A stretch of DNA of 64,000 bases from Erythrophleum ivorense (taxonomy: Eukaryota; Streptophyta; Magnoliopsida; Fabales; Fabaceae): NCBI GenBank assembly GCA_026724425.1, contig JAIUCV010000005.1, positions 32,709,784-32,773,783 of the forward strand. Reading direction: 5' to 3'. Numbering within the stretch: the first letter of the stretch is position 1; the number at the start of each line of letters is the position of its first letter. The notes beneath the pieces are model-generated. The model had not been told where the DNA came from and ran no database searches. It worked only from the letters and a program-made list of their open reading frames with translations. The position numbers and the translations under genes are program-made. This document shows positions 10,911-24,102 of the stretch, one piece after another.

Positions 10911-13020
10911 TGTAGCACCTTAAAATTAGTTAATATGATTTTTTGAGGGAAATAATTAAATTAATGATTTTTTAAGAAAAACAAATAGATTGGGAATTGT
11001 AAAGAAAATAAATCCTTATTCATAGGGTTTTATTTTAATTAAGTGAAAATTAAATATGTGACCTTATAAAAATTAATTAAAGTCCATTAATCCCTAAGAT
11101 TTAATTAAACCCAATTAGAAAAGGCCAAAATGGAATTTAGATGAGACCTAATTAATAATCAGCATAAGCCAATGACTTAGATGACTTAGAACGTAGCCTT
11201 GACTCATGACCTAACTCACTAAAAACCTTATTTTAAACCTTAACTCCCCTTGTCTTAGCAACCATACTTCTCATATAGTCCAAGAAGGAGAGAAAAATGT
11301 ATATATATATATATAGAGAGAGAGAGAGAAAGAGAAAGAGAGAGAGAGAGAGGGAAAGGGCTTGTAAGCTTTAAAGCTCTAATTCGTTGAGAAGGAGATG
11401 TTTTTTACTCAAGTGAATGTGAAAAATGATATCCTCCTTCTCCTCTTTCATTTGAATTAAATAACTCTTGATTTGGTGATGTTTAATAAAGCCTTAAATT
11501 GTTGGAATTGAAGATTTTAGTGTGTTTTTGGTGGATTGGTAGAGGCAAAAGCTTAAGTAAGTATTGGGTAAGTAAACCCCTTCCATTTGTGATGTCATTT
11601 TGGTCAAAATTCATCTTGATGGCTAATTTATACATGGGTGAATTTACATGTGTGAAAATTCAAGAGAAAGTGGTAACCCATTTTGTTGGCTTGAATTCTT
11701 GAGCTTAAATTGGTGTTTTGTAACTCTTAGAAACTTGATAAGTTAAAACTAAGTGATTAATGGGTTTTTCATTAAATTAAAGTAAGGGCCCCTTTGGATT
11801 GATGCATATATGTTGGTTGTTTATAGTTTTTATAGGCTTGTGTCCTCCTTGGTGGATGTTAGTAGTATTTTTGGAAGTGGAAAATTATCACTTGGGATAA
11901 CCAAGGATTAATTCCATTCATATTTATTGTGAAATCATGTTTAATAGCTTGTACTTGTATATATGAATTTATATGATGCTATGATTAAGTTTGACTATTG
12001 TGTTAGGTTTCATCTTGGACCTTAATATGTGTTCTAGCTATTTGTGGGATGTTGTGGACCTTGATGTGTGTCCTGCTCATTATTGAGTTATAGGCCAATG
12101 ACTGTGGTTTTATGCTGTCAAACTTGTTACTTTTGATTTATTGAATATGGCATAAATGATGATTTAAGTATGTAAAGCTTTAATCTTGAATGTTCCATAT
12201 GAATGTGAATGGAAATTACTCTTGATTATTGAAATTGAAATTTTATATTTCACCTTAATTGTGGGCTAACATTTTACATGTGAAAGTTTGGGCTCTAGTA
12301 AGGATAAGCAACTAGAGACTTGAGTGCATTATACTAGGTTTATTTTGGATAACTTACATCGTGGTTTATGTATTTTGATAACTTGTAACTAACTTATAGC
12401 TTTCAATATGATGTGCCAAGTGTAAGACTAATATTTTTTAATGAGTTGAACATGTGAGGACAATATGTAGAATTTTAAATGATACTAAACTTTTGTAAAG
12501 AGATCTTACATGTAACTTTGGTTTACTTTGATTATATGCATGTTGTACTCATTAACTTTAATGGTATTGTATGGTGTTGATTTTTATTTGATTGGTTTAG
12601 TGGGTTTGGTTTGTTGAAGATTTTGGGAATTATGGCATAGAAGTTTTTGTTTATAAGTTACATGTGTAAGGAAGTCATGCGATCAAAATTTGAGTTTGTA
12701 GATGTTTTATGGTCCCAAGGGTTGAGAACATTTTATTTAGCATTTGAAACTTGTAAAGCTTAGTTTGAAGCCAAATGGTTGTGCATTGGTATTTTGAGTA
12801 TGTAAGTTGTTGAATTCAATAATGCTTTTGCTGTTATAAGACTAGTTCATAGTTTACCTTAAAAATCTGTCAATTGGAATGGTGTATAGGTGTTCAATCA
12901 CGTGTCCCTAAGTTTATGAATCATTAGGAAGTACATTTAAAGTCATTAGAGATGTCCCATATCCATTTGATTAGGTTGGGAGCTTGTGGTTGGTGAACAT
13001 TTACTAAATATATTAAAATA
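10911..13020. mobile_element. Probable solo LTR, family C, 2110 bp, nested in the copia RNase H
   Basis: The segment starts TGTAGCACCTTAAAATTA, similar to the ends of family A, and finishes TATTAAAATA. GATTG is present immediately outside on both sides (10906-10910 and 13021-13025). Flanks on both sides are copia RNase H. The right terminus lacks a clear CA, which would need a C-to-T change, so the call rests mainly on the duplication and on the interruption of RNase H. The interior is AT-rich without coding signal and holds a (TA)n(GA)n tract at 11297-11353. About 100 residues of RNase H are missing between the flanks, lost before or after insertion. Confidence 0.6.
11297..11353 (+). repeat. 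(TA)n-(GA)n microsatellite
   Basis: A run of about 9 TA units passes directly into an interrupted GA tract of about 35 bp. Compound microsatellites of this kind are common in plant LTR leaders and have no inferred function here. Confidence 0.9.
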
Positions 13021-13025
13021 GATTG

Positions 13026-13190
13026 TCAGTTATTCATCAACATATCATTGGTAGGGCCTTTCGTTTGCTTCCTATTGGTACCTTAGACCAACTAGCTGAC
13101 TTATTCACCAAGTCACCTAATCCAGGTTGCTTTTGCACTTTGGTGGACAAAATCAAGTTGGTCTCCTCTCCCCAATCTCGAGTTTGAAGG
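13026..13190 (+). pseudogene. copia RNase H C-terminal end and polypurine tract
   Basis: After the nested LTR the plus strand reads HIIGRAFRLLPIGTLDQL, then ADLFTKSPNPGCFCTLVDKI and KLVSSPQSRV, ending at a TGA. This is the stereotyped C-terminus of copia Pol (ADIFTK...LVSKLKLV). The polypurine-like GTTTGAAGG follows immediately, and the 3' LTR begins at 13191. Confidence 0.8.
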
Positions 13191-13426
13191 TGTTAATGTA
13201 TTTATTATAATTAAACTATAAATTTCCTAATTTACATTATTTCCTATTTGATTTAGGTTGACCATTTATTCTAACTTAATCTTTTAATTCTAAGTTGATT
13301 AAGTTAAGTTATTTCCTTATTTGTATTTGGTCTTTTATGTATATAATCATGTACAAACTTAAATGAAACCCACACTGAATCATACAAAAAATTCTTTCTT
13401 TCCTCTTTTTCTCTAAAGCTTACACA
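13191..13426 (+). mobile_element. 3' LTR of the copia element (probable)
   Basis: It starts TGTTAATGTATTTATTATAA directly after the polypurine-like tract and probably ends near CTTACA at about 13426, giving about 236 bp, a usual size for a copia LTR. No matching 5' LTR is in the window, so the right border cannot be fixed by comparison. Confidence 0.6.
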
Positions 13427-14150
13427 TGCGCGCATGCCCACACACAGACTTAAAGGTCCTAAAGTACGTGATTTAATCAAGATAAAATAAAAGTGCAAAA
13501 TATATCTAGCAATTCTAGGAGGATTTCATGTCCCCTTTTAGAAATTTTATTTTTTCTTCAAATATTAAAAATAAAATTACATTAACCTTGCCTAAAATTG
13601 AAGTAAATTACACTTAATACTCCTTTTATATAAGATGTGTTTCTTCTAAAAGTAAAATTACTCAGCTACCTTTATTATCATATTTAACATAGAATTAAAG
13701 TCTTGTGTTGAAGTTTAACATCAATTTAACTATTTTTATCATTATATTGTCCAAAAAGTAAACATTGTTGTGAGGACAAAAAATTTAACTATAAAAAAAA
13801 TTACACTTTATATTAGGAAACTCAAAGTCCTTTTAATATTTTTAAAATTGAACTGATCATTAAACTGATAGAAATACTGATTCATAGTTCAATAATTTAA
13901 CTATGGTTAAATTGTAGTTAAACTAGTGATAATTAACTATATTTTTTTAAAATTTTATATATTAAAATTCTCATATAACAAATAAATACTAATAAATTTT
14001 AAATTTTATTAATGTTGAAAATTTATTTTTTAATTAGAAATAAAAACCACCTACCATTATAATTGAAGAGTAATAAATATTGAACTTTTAGAATTTTCAA
14101 ATTATATTAAGATTTCACTTATTATTAAAAATCAAAAAACAAATGGAAGA
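13427..14150. other. AT-rich intergenic stretch, no gene seen
   Basis: The sequence is strongly AT-rich with poly-A and poly-T runs. About 13845-13960 contains degenerate AACTGAT/TTAACTA phrases resembling, in inverted sense, the low-complexity AACTAGTTTTT block at 17405-17580. Nothing codes. Confidence 0.6.
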
Positions 14151-14155
14151 GGAAG

Positions 14156-17100
14156 TGTAACACCTTAACCTCTAGCTCATACCCAACATGCCCTCTTACT
14201 CATATGCACATGCGGAACTCACAAGGGAGATAATTTCTCTACCTTATGCTTCTTTCTCTATGGTACTATGTGTGGGTAGAGATCCACTTAGAAGTAGCAT
14301 GGACCGATTGAGCTCTCTCTATCATTCCTCATGCTCAATTACACTATTGAGACTTATTTCAATCCCCACAATATGCTTTGAACTCATGGAAAGCAAAAAG
14401 GGATTGGAGACATGCATTTTCGTTCTTGGCAGATTTTGCTTCATTTCTGCGCTAAGTTTGAAAATCCATAACTAAATGCAGAAAAATAGTAACTGCATGA
14501 TCTGGGTCATTCTAGAAAGCTTGAGACGTCTACTTCATGATAAAAATACTTAGAAGTCTCAGTATTTCACATACTCTACGTTTGACATCAAAATCGTTCA
14601 CTGGTCAGAGGGGGCTCCTTTGTTGTCACAGCTTACTGATATGGAATTTGAAATTGTCTAACTAATTCCACAAAAATCCAATGCTCATAAACTATATCTC
14701 TATGGAAAGATGTGGATGTTAGCTAGAGGAGAAAAATATCTCTAGATTAGTTCACCAAGCCAATTTCCCGGAAACCGATGAAACAGTACTTCAGGTCTGG
14801 TTGGGTGTCTGATTCTGGGCAGGAACTTCGAAATTGCATAACTTCCTCTATAGACTCTAAATGAGGTGCTTCCAGTTCCTACAAGTCACTGTGACCATCT
14901 AGTTTCTGTGTATAAAATTCCGTAGCCATTGGACTACGTTTGCCCCTCGGATGACACGTTTCTCAAACTGACCAAATGAACAGTGATTTCTGAAATCCGA
15001 AATTCTGATATCAACTTTGAAAGATCATAGAAAATGCTATAGACCTCTAAATGACATGAACTCTAGCTTCCCAGAAAACTCTAAACATAATCTAGCTACA
15101 TGTCAAATCTCATAACAAGAATAGGTCATATGGCTAATCTATGACATCATGTGCAAGAAGGCCCTTTCTTGGCCAAAAGTGGGGTTCATAGGGTCCAATC
15201 TTGGTTTTTCTACTTCTATGACTCTTTGAGCACATGAGAAAGCATCTATAGGAGCCCTCAATCATGTCTCAAGTGTCTAGTAACTTAGATTGGAGAAACT
15301 CACTATCTCATGCCCACTTATGCACCCATATAGTCTATACTACTTTGAGCATTTCATATCAAAATCTACTTTCTCATTCATCATAAACTTCATTCTCATA
15401 CATATATCAGCTTACGTACATGGTCTTACAACATTTATAAATGTTACATCATATACATCATTTACATCTCTCATATACAACACATTACAATGTATTTACA
15501 AGAAACCTTTACTCTCTTCTTCATTTCTATCCCTAGCTTCATGCTTGGTGGTGGTTCCCATCTCTAGGCTCACTTGGTCCACCTAGCATGGTTGGATGGT
15601 GGAGAGGGAGGGTGAGATTCGGAGAATCTCAGTAGTTCAACTCTCATTCAAACATACATAAATTGCATGCAACAAGTCTCATCATGCATGTATGGCATGT
15701 TAGCATATAAAACCATGATGAAAACATTAAAAACATATGGATTGGCCATGCATAAAGGAAAACATTCTCAATATGTGAGTAGGCCATACATAACCTCTAG
15801 GAGCTTGCTAAGTACTTGGATTGGCCTCACCCATTCCCTTGTGGCTTTTGGATTTGCCTTACCCATTCTTTAGAGGTCCTTAGACTCAACCCTTACTCTT
15901 TGGGAGTCAACTTCACTTTTGGGAGACCTTTTACTCTTGTCTCAACCAACTTAGGGTTTGACTCATCCTCACCTTGGCTATAGGGTTATTGGCTTTTCCA
16001 TTTCCTCAAGCAAACCCAAAACAAATCACATAAATCATCATTTCAATTCATAACATATCATCATGCTAACACACTTCTCATAGCTCATATCATTCATACA
16101 CACAAGCAAGACAATGTAAACACACAATCATGCACGAGAGAAAGTGGAGAGAACTACCTTGTTAGCTATTCACTACTTCCTTTTTCACTTGTCTCCTCCC
16201 TTGTTGGTTTCACAACAACTTCTAGATGGGAGAGCTTCTCTTGAGCCTAACCACACAAAAGCATAGAATTAATGCCTTAATACTTGATTCTTAAGCTAGG
16301 GATCTCTTCTAATCAACTCTAATGAGCTTCTCAACCTAGGTTTCTTCCTCTCACTAAAGCCCATTAGCTATTGTCTCTCTTTTCTCAACTCTTAAGCTCT
16401 TAAGAAAGGGGAAAAGTAAGAAAGAGAAGACTATATACTTCTAATCTCTCTCAAGAATGGTTTCCCACTCTCTCTCAAGAATGGTTTCCCACTCTCTCTC
16501 CTCTGAACCAGACTCAAGACCTAACCATTTTTGCTATCTAAACCGTAGGAAAAAGGAGGAAAGGGGAGAAGGGCAACATACTAAGAGGAAGCCATGAGAA
16601 TTCATACCTTTCTTGTGCTTTCCTCTTCTCTTCAGCTTCTCTCTCTCTCCTCCGCCCTTTTCTCTCTCCTAAGACGAGTTTGAGTCGGTTAGAAGAAGAA
16701 AGAAGAGATTTGAAAGCTTTTAAAAAGTCAAACTCTCTTTTTTTCGCTTTTCTGGACCGCTCTCGCTATAGCGAGTCATTACCCTCGCTACGGCGAGCTC
16801 GTGTCTGTTCCAGACCTCTGCCTTCACTATGACGTCGCTACAGCGAGCTCGTGTCTATTCGAGACCCTCGCTATGGCGTCGCTATAGCGAGATCGTGTCT
16901 GTTCTAGACCTCTGCCTTCGCTATGGCGGCGCTACAGCGAACAACTCCCTGGTTCCTGTATGGAATGCCGCACTCGCTATAGCTAGGAGCATATTTGCTA
17001 CGGCGAGGGGGCATTCTCGCTATGGCGAGGCCATTTCTCGCTATGGCGAGAAGACTTAGAAAATTCTCAGCTCTTCGAAATTTTTCCAGCTTTCTCTTTT

Positions 17101-17160
17101 CCTTTTCTTTTCTTATTTCTTTTCTATTTTCTTTTTCTTTTCTTTTTCTTGGCTGTTACA
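14156..17160 (-). mobile_element. Solo LTR, family A (copy 3), 3005 bp
   Basis: It begins TGTAACACCTTAACCTCTAG and ends TTGGCTGTTACA with perfect 5-bp duplication GGAAG at 14151-14155 and 17161-17165. It is collinear with copy 1 over its whole length. A 27-bp unit (CTCTCTCAAGAATGGTTTCC...) is duplicated in tandem at about 16448-16500. Orientation is inferred as for copy 1. The frames inside (14188-14475, 15290-15586, 16829-17059) match frames of similar look in copy 1 but carry no conserved protein signal. Confidence 0.9.
16762..17052. repeat. Palindrome array of LTR-A copy 3
   Basis: About 11 copies of TCGCTATAGCGA and variants lie between the tract TTTTCTGGACCG and the pyrimidine-rich LTR end, at the same relative place as in copy 1. 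One repeat unit of copy 1 is missing, so the array length is variable between copies. Confidence 0.9.
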
Positions 17161-17165
17161 GGAAG

Positions 17166-18167
17166 AAGTAATTTTGGCCAAACTCTTTGATATGTGAGAA
17201 AGATGTTACTAAGAGCAAAAGTATAATGGAGAGCAAACATTAAAAATAGCCAAGTATATGCATTTTAGTTTCTCTTATATTTTCTTTAAATTTTTCTCTA
17301 TTTCAATCCCATTTTTCTCCTACTGCCTTCTATTTTCAGTTTTTAAGATTTGTCCAAGATGAATTATGTTATTTTATAGAAAAGAATCCTTAAAAAAAAA
17401 AAGATCAATGACTAGTTTGACCCTTTTTTAACTGATCTAGTTTTACTCGATTCAACTAGTTTTTTACTAGTTTTTTGGTTGATCGGTTTTTTAAGTCAAC
17501 TGAATTAGGCCAAAGATCGATTTATTGGTTTTTCAGTTGAATCAGTTGGTTCGATCTAGTTTGATTTTGATAGCTATACTTTTGACCATTTATCCAGTTT
17601 TACCTTTCATTCCTATTTAATATTATTCACAAAATAACTCCTTATAGTTCAAATTTTTAGTTATAGGGTGCTTTATAATAATTTCAAATTCTAAAAATTT
17701 TCAATATAAATATGTTCAACTTAATTCTAAATTGAAAATTTTCCTTAAAATTTTTAAGGAGAATAGATTAAAAGTATATAATTTTAAATTTTTTAGGTAT
17801 GTTTTTGAATTAATTTAAAATTTTCTTTTATTAGATAACTACTATGTGAATAAAACAAATTAAAAGTATATAATACATATTAATTAGTTAGCTTAGATAA
17901 TTACAAAAAATTAACTAAACTAGTATTACTATTGACCAATAATAATATGAAATTATTGATCAAATTTAATAGTGTATTAATTATATAAAAAAAAAGTAAT
18001 ATTAGTAGCCTTCTTATTATTTGCATTTGTTTTTCAATATATAAAAAACAAAGATTAAATGGCAAATCTTTTTTCTCTATATTAAAAAAGGGATACGATG
18101 ATTATAGATAATAATAAGGCTTATAAAGAGAAGAAAAAAGCTTCAAAGACAAAGAGAGATACTGTCA
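17166..18167. other. AT-rich intergenic stretch with a degenerate AACTAGTTTTT block
   Basis: No coding signal is seen. Positions 17405-17580 are built from short degenerate repeats of the AACTAGTTT and GGTTGATCGGTTTTT type. Such TTGGTT-rich low-complexity blocks are common in plant intergenic DNA. The remainder is AT-rich. Confidence 0.6.
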
Positions 18168-18172
18168 TAACT

Positions 18173-21100
18173 AGTATTTTTAGTAATTCCTAAATATTAA
18201 AAGAAAGGTTAATTGACATGATAATAAGGGACTAAAGGCTTAAGTAAAATGAAAGGACATTCCTAGAAGAGTGAAACTGTAAAACAAAAGAGAAAGAGAC
18301 TAGCCAAATTGAAAATCGAAAAAAATTAGGAATTTAAATGTAATGAGATTTAGCATGAGATATTCATATTTCTCATCATAATATGATAAAATAAGATTAG
18401 TAGATTAACTAGATGAGGTTAGAATGATTGAATCTCTGATGATGTATAAATTAGGCTTCCTAGTTGAAATATTTTAAATAGAACTTTTTCAAACTATTTT
18501 ATACCCCTGCATCTTTTGAGCAAATGTTTTTAATAAATTAGAGAGTCTAAAATTCAGTATGGAAAAGATGGTTTTTGAAAAGGATATGAAATGAGTTTAA
18601 ATAGAAGGGTCAAAATGTAGGGACATAAATGAAAATTTGAAGAAGTTTTAAAATATCTCCTCCCTTTATGTTATAACATGCCAACCCTTTTCTCCTCCTT
18701 AGAACTGACTTAATTCAACTTGAACTAGTAGCTAGAAGGCGTGAAAGAGAGGGAGGAAAGAGAAGGAAAAAGAAGAAAGATAGGTAAGGAATCATGTACA
18801 ATTTCATCTCATGCTAGTTAGAAACCTTCTTCTCCTCTTCAAGCACTTTCTAATGGTAGTTTTGGTTTCTTGAAAGGAGGATTCTTGTAGCTGACCATTT
18901 GAGAAAAAAAGGAAATTTGGAGCAACTAATTGTGGCATAGGAATCACCATTCAACAAAAAGCTTTCAAATAAGGTATGATAGGAGCCAAGAATTTGCTAC
19001 TCTCTTGAACTTCCTCTTTTACTTCAATTCGATTAGAGAGAGACATAGAGGAGAGAGCTTATACTTGATTAAAAAAAGCTTGATAGGAACAAGGGTTTAG
19101 AAGTGAAGAGATTAATATTATGCAAAGGAAACAACCTAGAAAGCTATAAAAAGCAATTTAGGGCCACCTAGGTTTCTAAAGGAATTGTGGAAGATGTAAA
19201 ACCCTAGGAAGATGTTTTGAATCATCTAAGACTAAAGTTGAACTAGAAAAGAGTTAGAGATATTCTATATCTATCAAATTCTCCATAGAAATGACAAAAG
19301 CTCCCTTTAGGGACAAAGTGTGCATGTCTCAGTTAAGAGGTGGAAGAAGCACCTAGGGGATGTTTCATGGATTCTAAGGTTATAGATGGTCTAAATATGA
19401 GCAGTGAATACTAATAGAACCATTGAAATAAATTTAAGAGCCCTATTTTGAAAGGTAAAAATTTAGGGTTCAAAAAGACCTAATGAAGCAACTTAATATT
19501 AGGTTTGTTTAAACTTGCATATGATGGCCCTAATGAGTTCCATTAGAGTCATATGGCTTCTATCAAGTAAAATTTTGAAGCCTGGAAATTAAATTATAAG
19601 ACTTGCCACTTAAGGGGCTTAAAGTAGTTCAAATTATATTTTAAGTTCTAATAGACCTATGTGATAGTAAAATGAATTAGAGTGAGTCCTAATGAGTTGT
19701 CTTGCATTTGAATTGATGTATTTTAGGCTAAGATAGAGTAGCTTCCTCATTGTATAGCTGCCAACCGAAAAAAGACCAAAGAAAAGAGAAGGATCGAGTT
19801 GGTTAGTGGCACATCAAGGGTCATAGCTTCATAAGGTAGCTATCTCTTCTTATCTTACATATATTTGAGTGTACATGTGAGTTGAGATGCTTGCATGCTT
19901 GGTTGTTTGATTATTGCATGAGTTATGCTTTGAATTATCCTTTATCATGATTTTTCTTTTTTGTATATATTATGTTGTGTTGGGCTTTAAGTAAGAGTAG
20001 CATAGAATTGAGTGTAGTAGTTCTTCCCTAGCCCACAGACAAGCTTAGTCAGTATGTTGTTATGTCGCGGTTAGATGAGAATTAAAGTTTCAAGCCAATT
20101 TTTATGCTTGAGTTACTTGATGCATATAACCTACATGCTTGCATTTCCTCATGTGCATTGATATGGAATGAGTTTGGCTATTGAGATTCTCCTAAAAGTC
20201 TTGCCTTTTTTATCTCCCATTAACCATGATAGGAACTATAAGCAAAGAGAAAGAACCAGAGAAGACTTATAGTATTAAGACATTTAATAAGAAGCTTTTG
20301 ATGTATATATGTACTTGTGTATATTTGGAGACAAACTAGTGGTGAACCATTATGAATATGACGATGATGCCATGTAATAGTATTCCTTGTACAAGCTTGA
20401 GACTATGTATATATGCTACTTTGATGCAAAAGTTTATAATTAGAACATGTTTTGCTTATGAATGATATTTGGTTCTATATGGTTTGTTGCAAGTGAGATG
20501 GTGAATTTTAGAGGCTAGTCATATTTCTTGTAATGACCCCTATATAAATGAAGTATGAATGAATTAAAATTTGTTCAAGGGAAGAGATTGCATATTACAA
20601 CCTAAATAAACTATTTTAGAACTAAAAATTTAGTCTAAATGAGCCATAAATTGTAACTTTACCCTTGACAACCTTAATGACTTAGTTTAAGGCTAAAATT
20701 TGGTGGACACTCATATATATATATATATATATATAAAGCTTTCCAAAAAACCAAAGGTGACATTTTTCTAGTGAATTTCCAAAGTCGATTCCAAAAAGTT
20801 GTCATACATTGTGCACTGTTCATATTGATATGGTTTCAGTTTTTGTATCTTTTTGATTGGCAAATGAATTCAATTCCATTTGAAATTTTTATAGTAGCAA
20901 GTTCAAATCAAAAGCTTTCTATAGACATCTAATTTGCATAAATCAAAGTTGTATAGCCAAAATCATGAATTTTTAAAAATTGGACCTTAATATGTCAAAA
21001 GGGGTCAAAATGGGCTATATAACTCTCTTATGCAAATGAGGCTTATCTTATCTTCAAGTGGATAAAATAAATATGTGTATAGAGGTTATGACATAAAAGG

Positions 21101-21243
21101 AAAGAAATTTTAGTTTTGGTCCCCTGAGTTCATTTGAGGTTGTAAATGGCTAAATACCATTGTGGTAAGTTTTGTTGCAATTGTATTTTTGTTGCATTTG
21201 ATGAAACTAATATGAAAATGACTAAGTAGAGCTAGTTATCACA
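18173..21243 (+). mobile_element. Solo LTR, subfamily B (copy 2), 3071 bp
   Basis: The ends form a 12-bp imperfect inverted repeat: TGTCATAACTAG at 18173 and CTAGTTATCACA ending at 21243. Flanks are GATAC (18168-18172) and GATAT (21244-21248), a 5-bp duplication with one C-to-T difference. The body is the reverse complement of 1-1680, for example the phrase ATGATGGCCCTAATGAG near 19520 against the region near 225. The same family is at 40366-43319 and 62402-63935. The block GAAAAGATGGTT...GG at about 18565 matches the one near 62895. No coding signal is seen. A (TA)n run lies at about 20712-20734. Confidence 0.8.
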
Positions 21244-21410
21244 GATATTATGAAGGATGTATCTAAAACCCTAGTATGTAGCAAGTAAATGCACCATATG
21301 TAGTTAGAAAAAAGATAGAAAAAAAGAGAAAATGGTAGGAAAGAGAAGTGAGTTTAATATACACTTCTACACCTTTATGCCACTATCTTTTGTCTTACAC
21401 ACAATGCAAT

Positions 21411-21955
21411 CACTATGCCAAGAAAAGGCTTTGTTGGTAGTTATTTTTCCCTTTTATTAAGGGTTTCTAACTGCCAACAATGTAAGCACCAATAAAAAGG
21501 TAATCAATTTGTTGGCAGTTCGAAATCGCCAACAAAATCCAACTTTTGTTGGCGATTATTTTCCAACAAAATGATATTTTTGTTGGTAGTTATAAAAATA
21601 ACCATCAACAAAAGGCTCTTTTTTGTTGGCGGTTGTAAAAATAACTGCCAACAAAAGTTGCCTTTTGTTGGCAGTCTTTATTTAATTGCCAATAAAAGTC
21701 AAAAGTTTTATTGGCAGTTCTTGTTATAATTGCCAACAAAATGGGGCCTTTTATCAGCAGGTCTATTTAACTACCAACAAAAGTAAAAGGTTTTGTTAGC
21801 AGTTATTTTAGAACCACCAACAAAATGTAACCTTTGTTGGCGGTTACATTTTAACCGCTAACAAAAGTTGACTTTTATTGGCAGTTAAAAGATAACTGCC
21901 AACAAAGGTTACCTTTTGTTAGTGGTTTTGATTAGAACCACCAACTTTTTCCCTT
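21411..21955. repeat. Left terminal repeat and subterminal motif array of the CACTA element
   Basis: After the CACTA terminus at 21411 there are more than 15 copies of a 10-14-bp motif, GTTGGC(A/G)GTT, in direct form and as AAC(T/C)GCCAAC in inverted form. They are often paired head to head as AACCGCCAAC...GTTGGCGGTT. In En/Spm such motifs are the binding sites of the TNPA protein that brings the ends together. Decay shows as GTTAGCAG and ATTGGCAG variants. Confidence 0.9.
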
Positions 21956-22389
21956 TTTTTTGCATTTTATATTTCCAATTTATTTATTTTTGTTTTACAA
22001 TTTTGCTATCCATAAAGTATTCATCAACTTAACAACCAGTAAGAAGAATTATTATAAAGCATTCAAATGACAATTACAATCAATAATCAAATGTTACTAA
22101 ATATTATAAAACCAGTAAAAATTAACACAAGTAAATTTATTTAACTAAATCAACAGAAACTGTTGGAATATGTATTGAGACCTCTCTTTCTTGGATTCAT
22201 CTATTTGAGTATTAGAGTATTTTTTACAATATGCATTTGGGAAGTATTACAAAATGAAATAACAATGATTTAAAGTTAGATAACTGCAATTATTCAAATT
22301 TTAGAAGTATTTTTTTAAACAAGCTCTATATTGAAAAAAATCTAGCAACATAATGACTTAAAAATAGAAATTCCTGAGTCTTAAGCCTT

Positions 22390-24097
22390 CTTTTTGCAGC
22401 AAATTATAAACTAATACCACCAAATACAACTTGTAAAAGCATATCACCAGCAATTGATATCATCATGTAGTTAAATTTTATTACAAAAGGAAACATAGAG
22501 GCAAAGAAAACTATCCAATTATTTAAAGAAACTGAATTACATACCATGTGTAGGATTGTTGACTGTCCATGTATGACAATATCTTTCATGAATCTCATCA
22601 CGTAGTACCTACAGTCTGTGTTGTTTAGTTGTTTTGGACACTGTAAAAATCCAATAAAAACATATTAAATTTAAGAAATAGTGTATTCAATAATTGTTTG
22701 AATATTGATAAATACCTTTACTTTGTACCATTTGTATAATGTAGCGAGTGTTTTTGATTTTGGCACTTTAAACCCATGATTTGCGCGAAACATCACCACT
22801 GCTCTATCAAGCAAGTGGAAAAAAACTTAATATAAAAAATTATTTTGAAATTAAAATACACAACTATATAGAAATATGTAGAAAATAAATGTAGTTGCTT
22901 ATTGATTAAATAACTCTTGCATTTGCTTACGGTTCGTTGGATCACCATTCAAAGATCAATGTAATATATCTTTGGAGCACATGGATTGATGACGATCAAC
23001 ATCCAATATGCTCTAAAACAATTAACCAATGTTAGCAAATTCTAATTAAACATTTGATATTCAAATTACAAATAATTGAAAAGTTCAGCACTAAATGACT
23101 CACCCTTGTATGTAAGGGGCCAGGAAGAACACCTCATTTTTGGCTCTTGTAGCAAATTGATCTGCTTCTTGTTATGATTGACTTATAAGCTGGCTATGAG
23201 GCATTTGTCAAGAAAAAATGGCAATGTCATGGGGATTGATAAACATGAACCTCCTTGTAATGTTTCCAGGGACTAAGAATGTATGGTACAAGTACCTAAG
23301 GTGAAGAAACTAATGGATTAATAATAAACTGATATCAACATAGTAAAGAATAGTTGATGCACAGTAGATAAAGTACTTGATATATAAATTAATAGTAATG
23401 ACCCCTATCATTTCACACTAGAGGATCTCATTTATGACTTCCATTGTAAGCACATCATGTGTTTCTCTATTATAAATCTCTTTATTGAAATTTACAATTT
23501 TCATGTTATCATCCCCTAACATTTGTTCTGGAAATGCTTCAAAAGCCAATCTGTATTTGTTTGAAATCGGAGGGTCGAGCTTTGGCTTTGATGGTGCAGT
23601 CATTGATTCCTCGCTAAGTCCTAACACTTTTAGGTGTTTCCCCTTGGACTGTGCAACAAAGTGTGTCAATTTAATTTAGAATAAATAGAGAATTATAAGG
23701 GAGTGAACCATAAAGAAGTGTCAACTAACAAACTTGTTTTGATGGAGCTACCATAATGAGATTGGTGGGCCATACAATGAAGCTCCTCATTGCTTGTCCT
23801 ACCATTCTTGCATTCTTAGTAGGAACAGGTAATTCAACATTATCTTTCATAGGGATATTAATCGCTATTCTTATATAGTCGGCAGGTAATATTGCATTGT
23901 GAAGTGTATCACCTATAATATTATATATACGACCCTTTGCAACCATGTGATGAGTAGGGGTGTCGAACCACAATAGATAGTCTACTTCGCCCTAAACAAA
24001 TCATAACAAAAGAAATTATTGATAAGTAGTGAAAACACTTAACTATTGACATAGTTAAAGAAAGAAATTACCTTAGGGAGATGCTGAGAGACAAGTG
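22390..24097 (-). pseudogene. CACTA second gene, C-terminal part with Ulp1-like protease remnant
   Basis: Read from 23973 down on the minus strand. The first exon-like piece is FDTPTHHMVAKGRIYNIIG...LPADYIRIAI (23973-23725), then AMRSFIVWPTNLI, a block usual in plant CACTA second proteins. Next come LAFEAFPEQML (about 23560), VPGNITRRFMFINP (about 23240) and LAPYIQG. CPKQLNNTDCRYYVMRFMKD (about 22635-22575) resembles the Ulp1/C48 catalytic Cys region C-x-Q-x-N-x-x-D-C. A GT/AG-like exon organisation is plausible, but stops also occur. It continues upstream beyond the LTR at 24103-27035. Its function in transposition is unknown. Confidence 0.7.
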
Positions 24098-24102
24098 TGC
24101 AG

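Larger units (their letters stand above)
4683..13426 (+). mobile_element. Decayed Ty1/copia retrotransposon, split by two later insertions
   Basis: Pieces of Gag, integrase, reverse transcriptase and RNase H occur in canonical copia order (GAG-PR-IN-RT-RH) on the plus strand, followed by a purine-rich GAGTTTGAAGG and an LTR start TGTTAATGTA at 13191. The chain is interrupted by the solo LTRs at 6444-9334 and 10911-13020. When these are removed the integrase rejoins. No 5' LTR was found upstream of 4683, and the protease region is poorly preserved. Stops and frameshifts occur throughout, so the element is dead. Confidence 0.85.
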
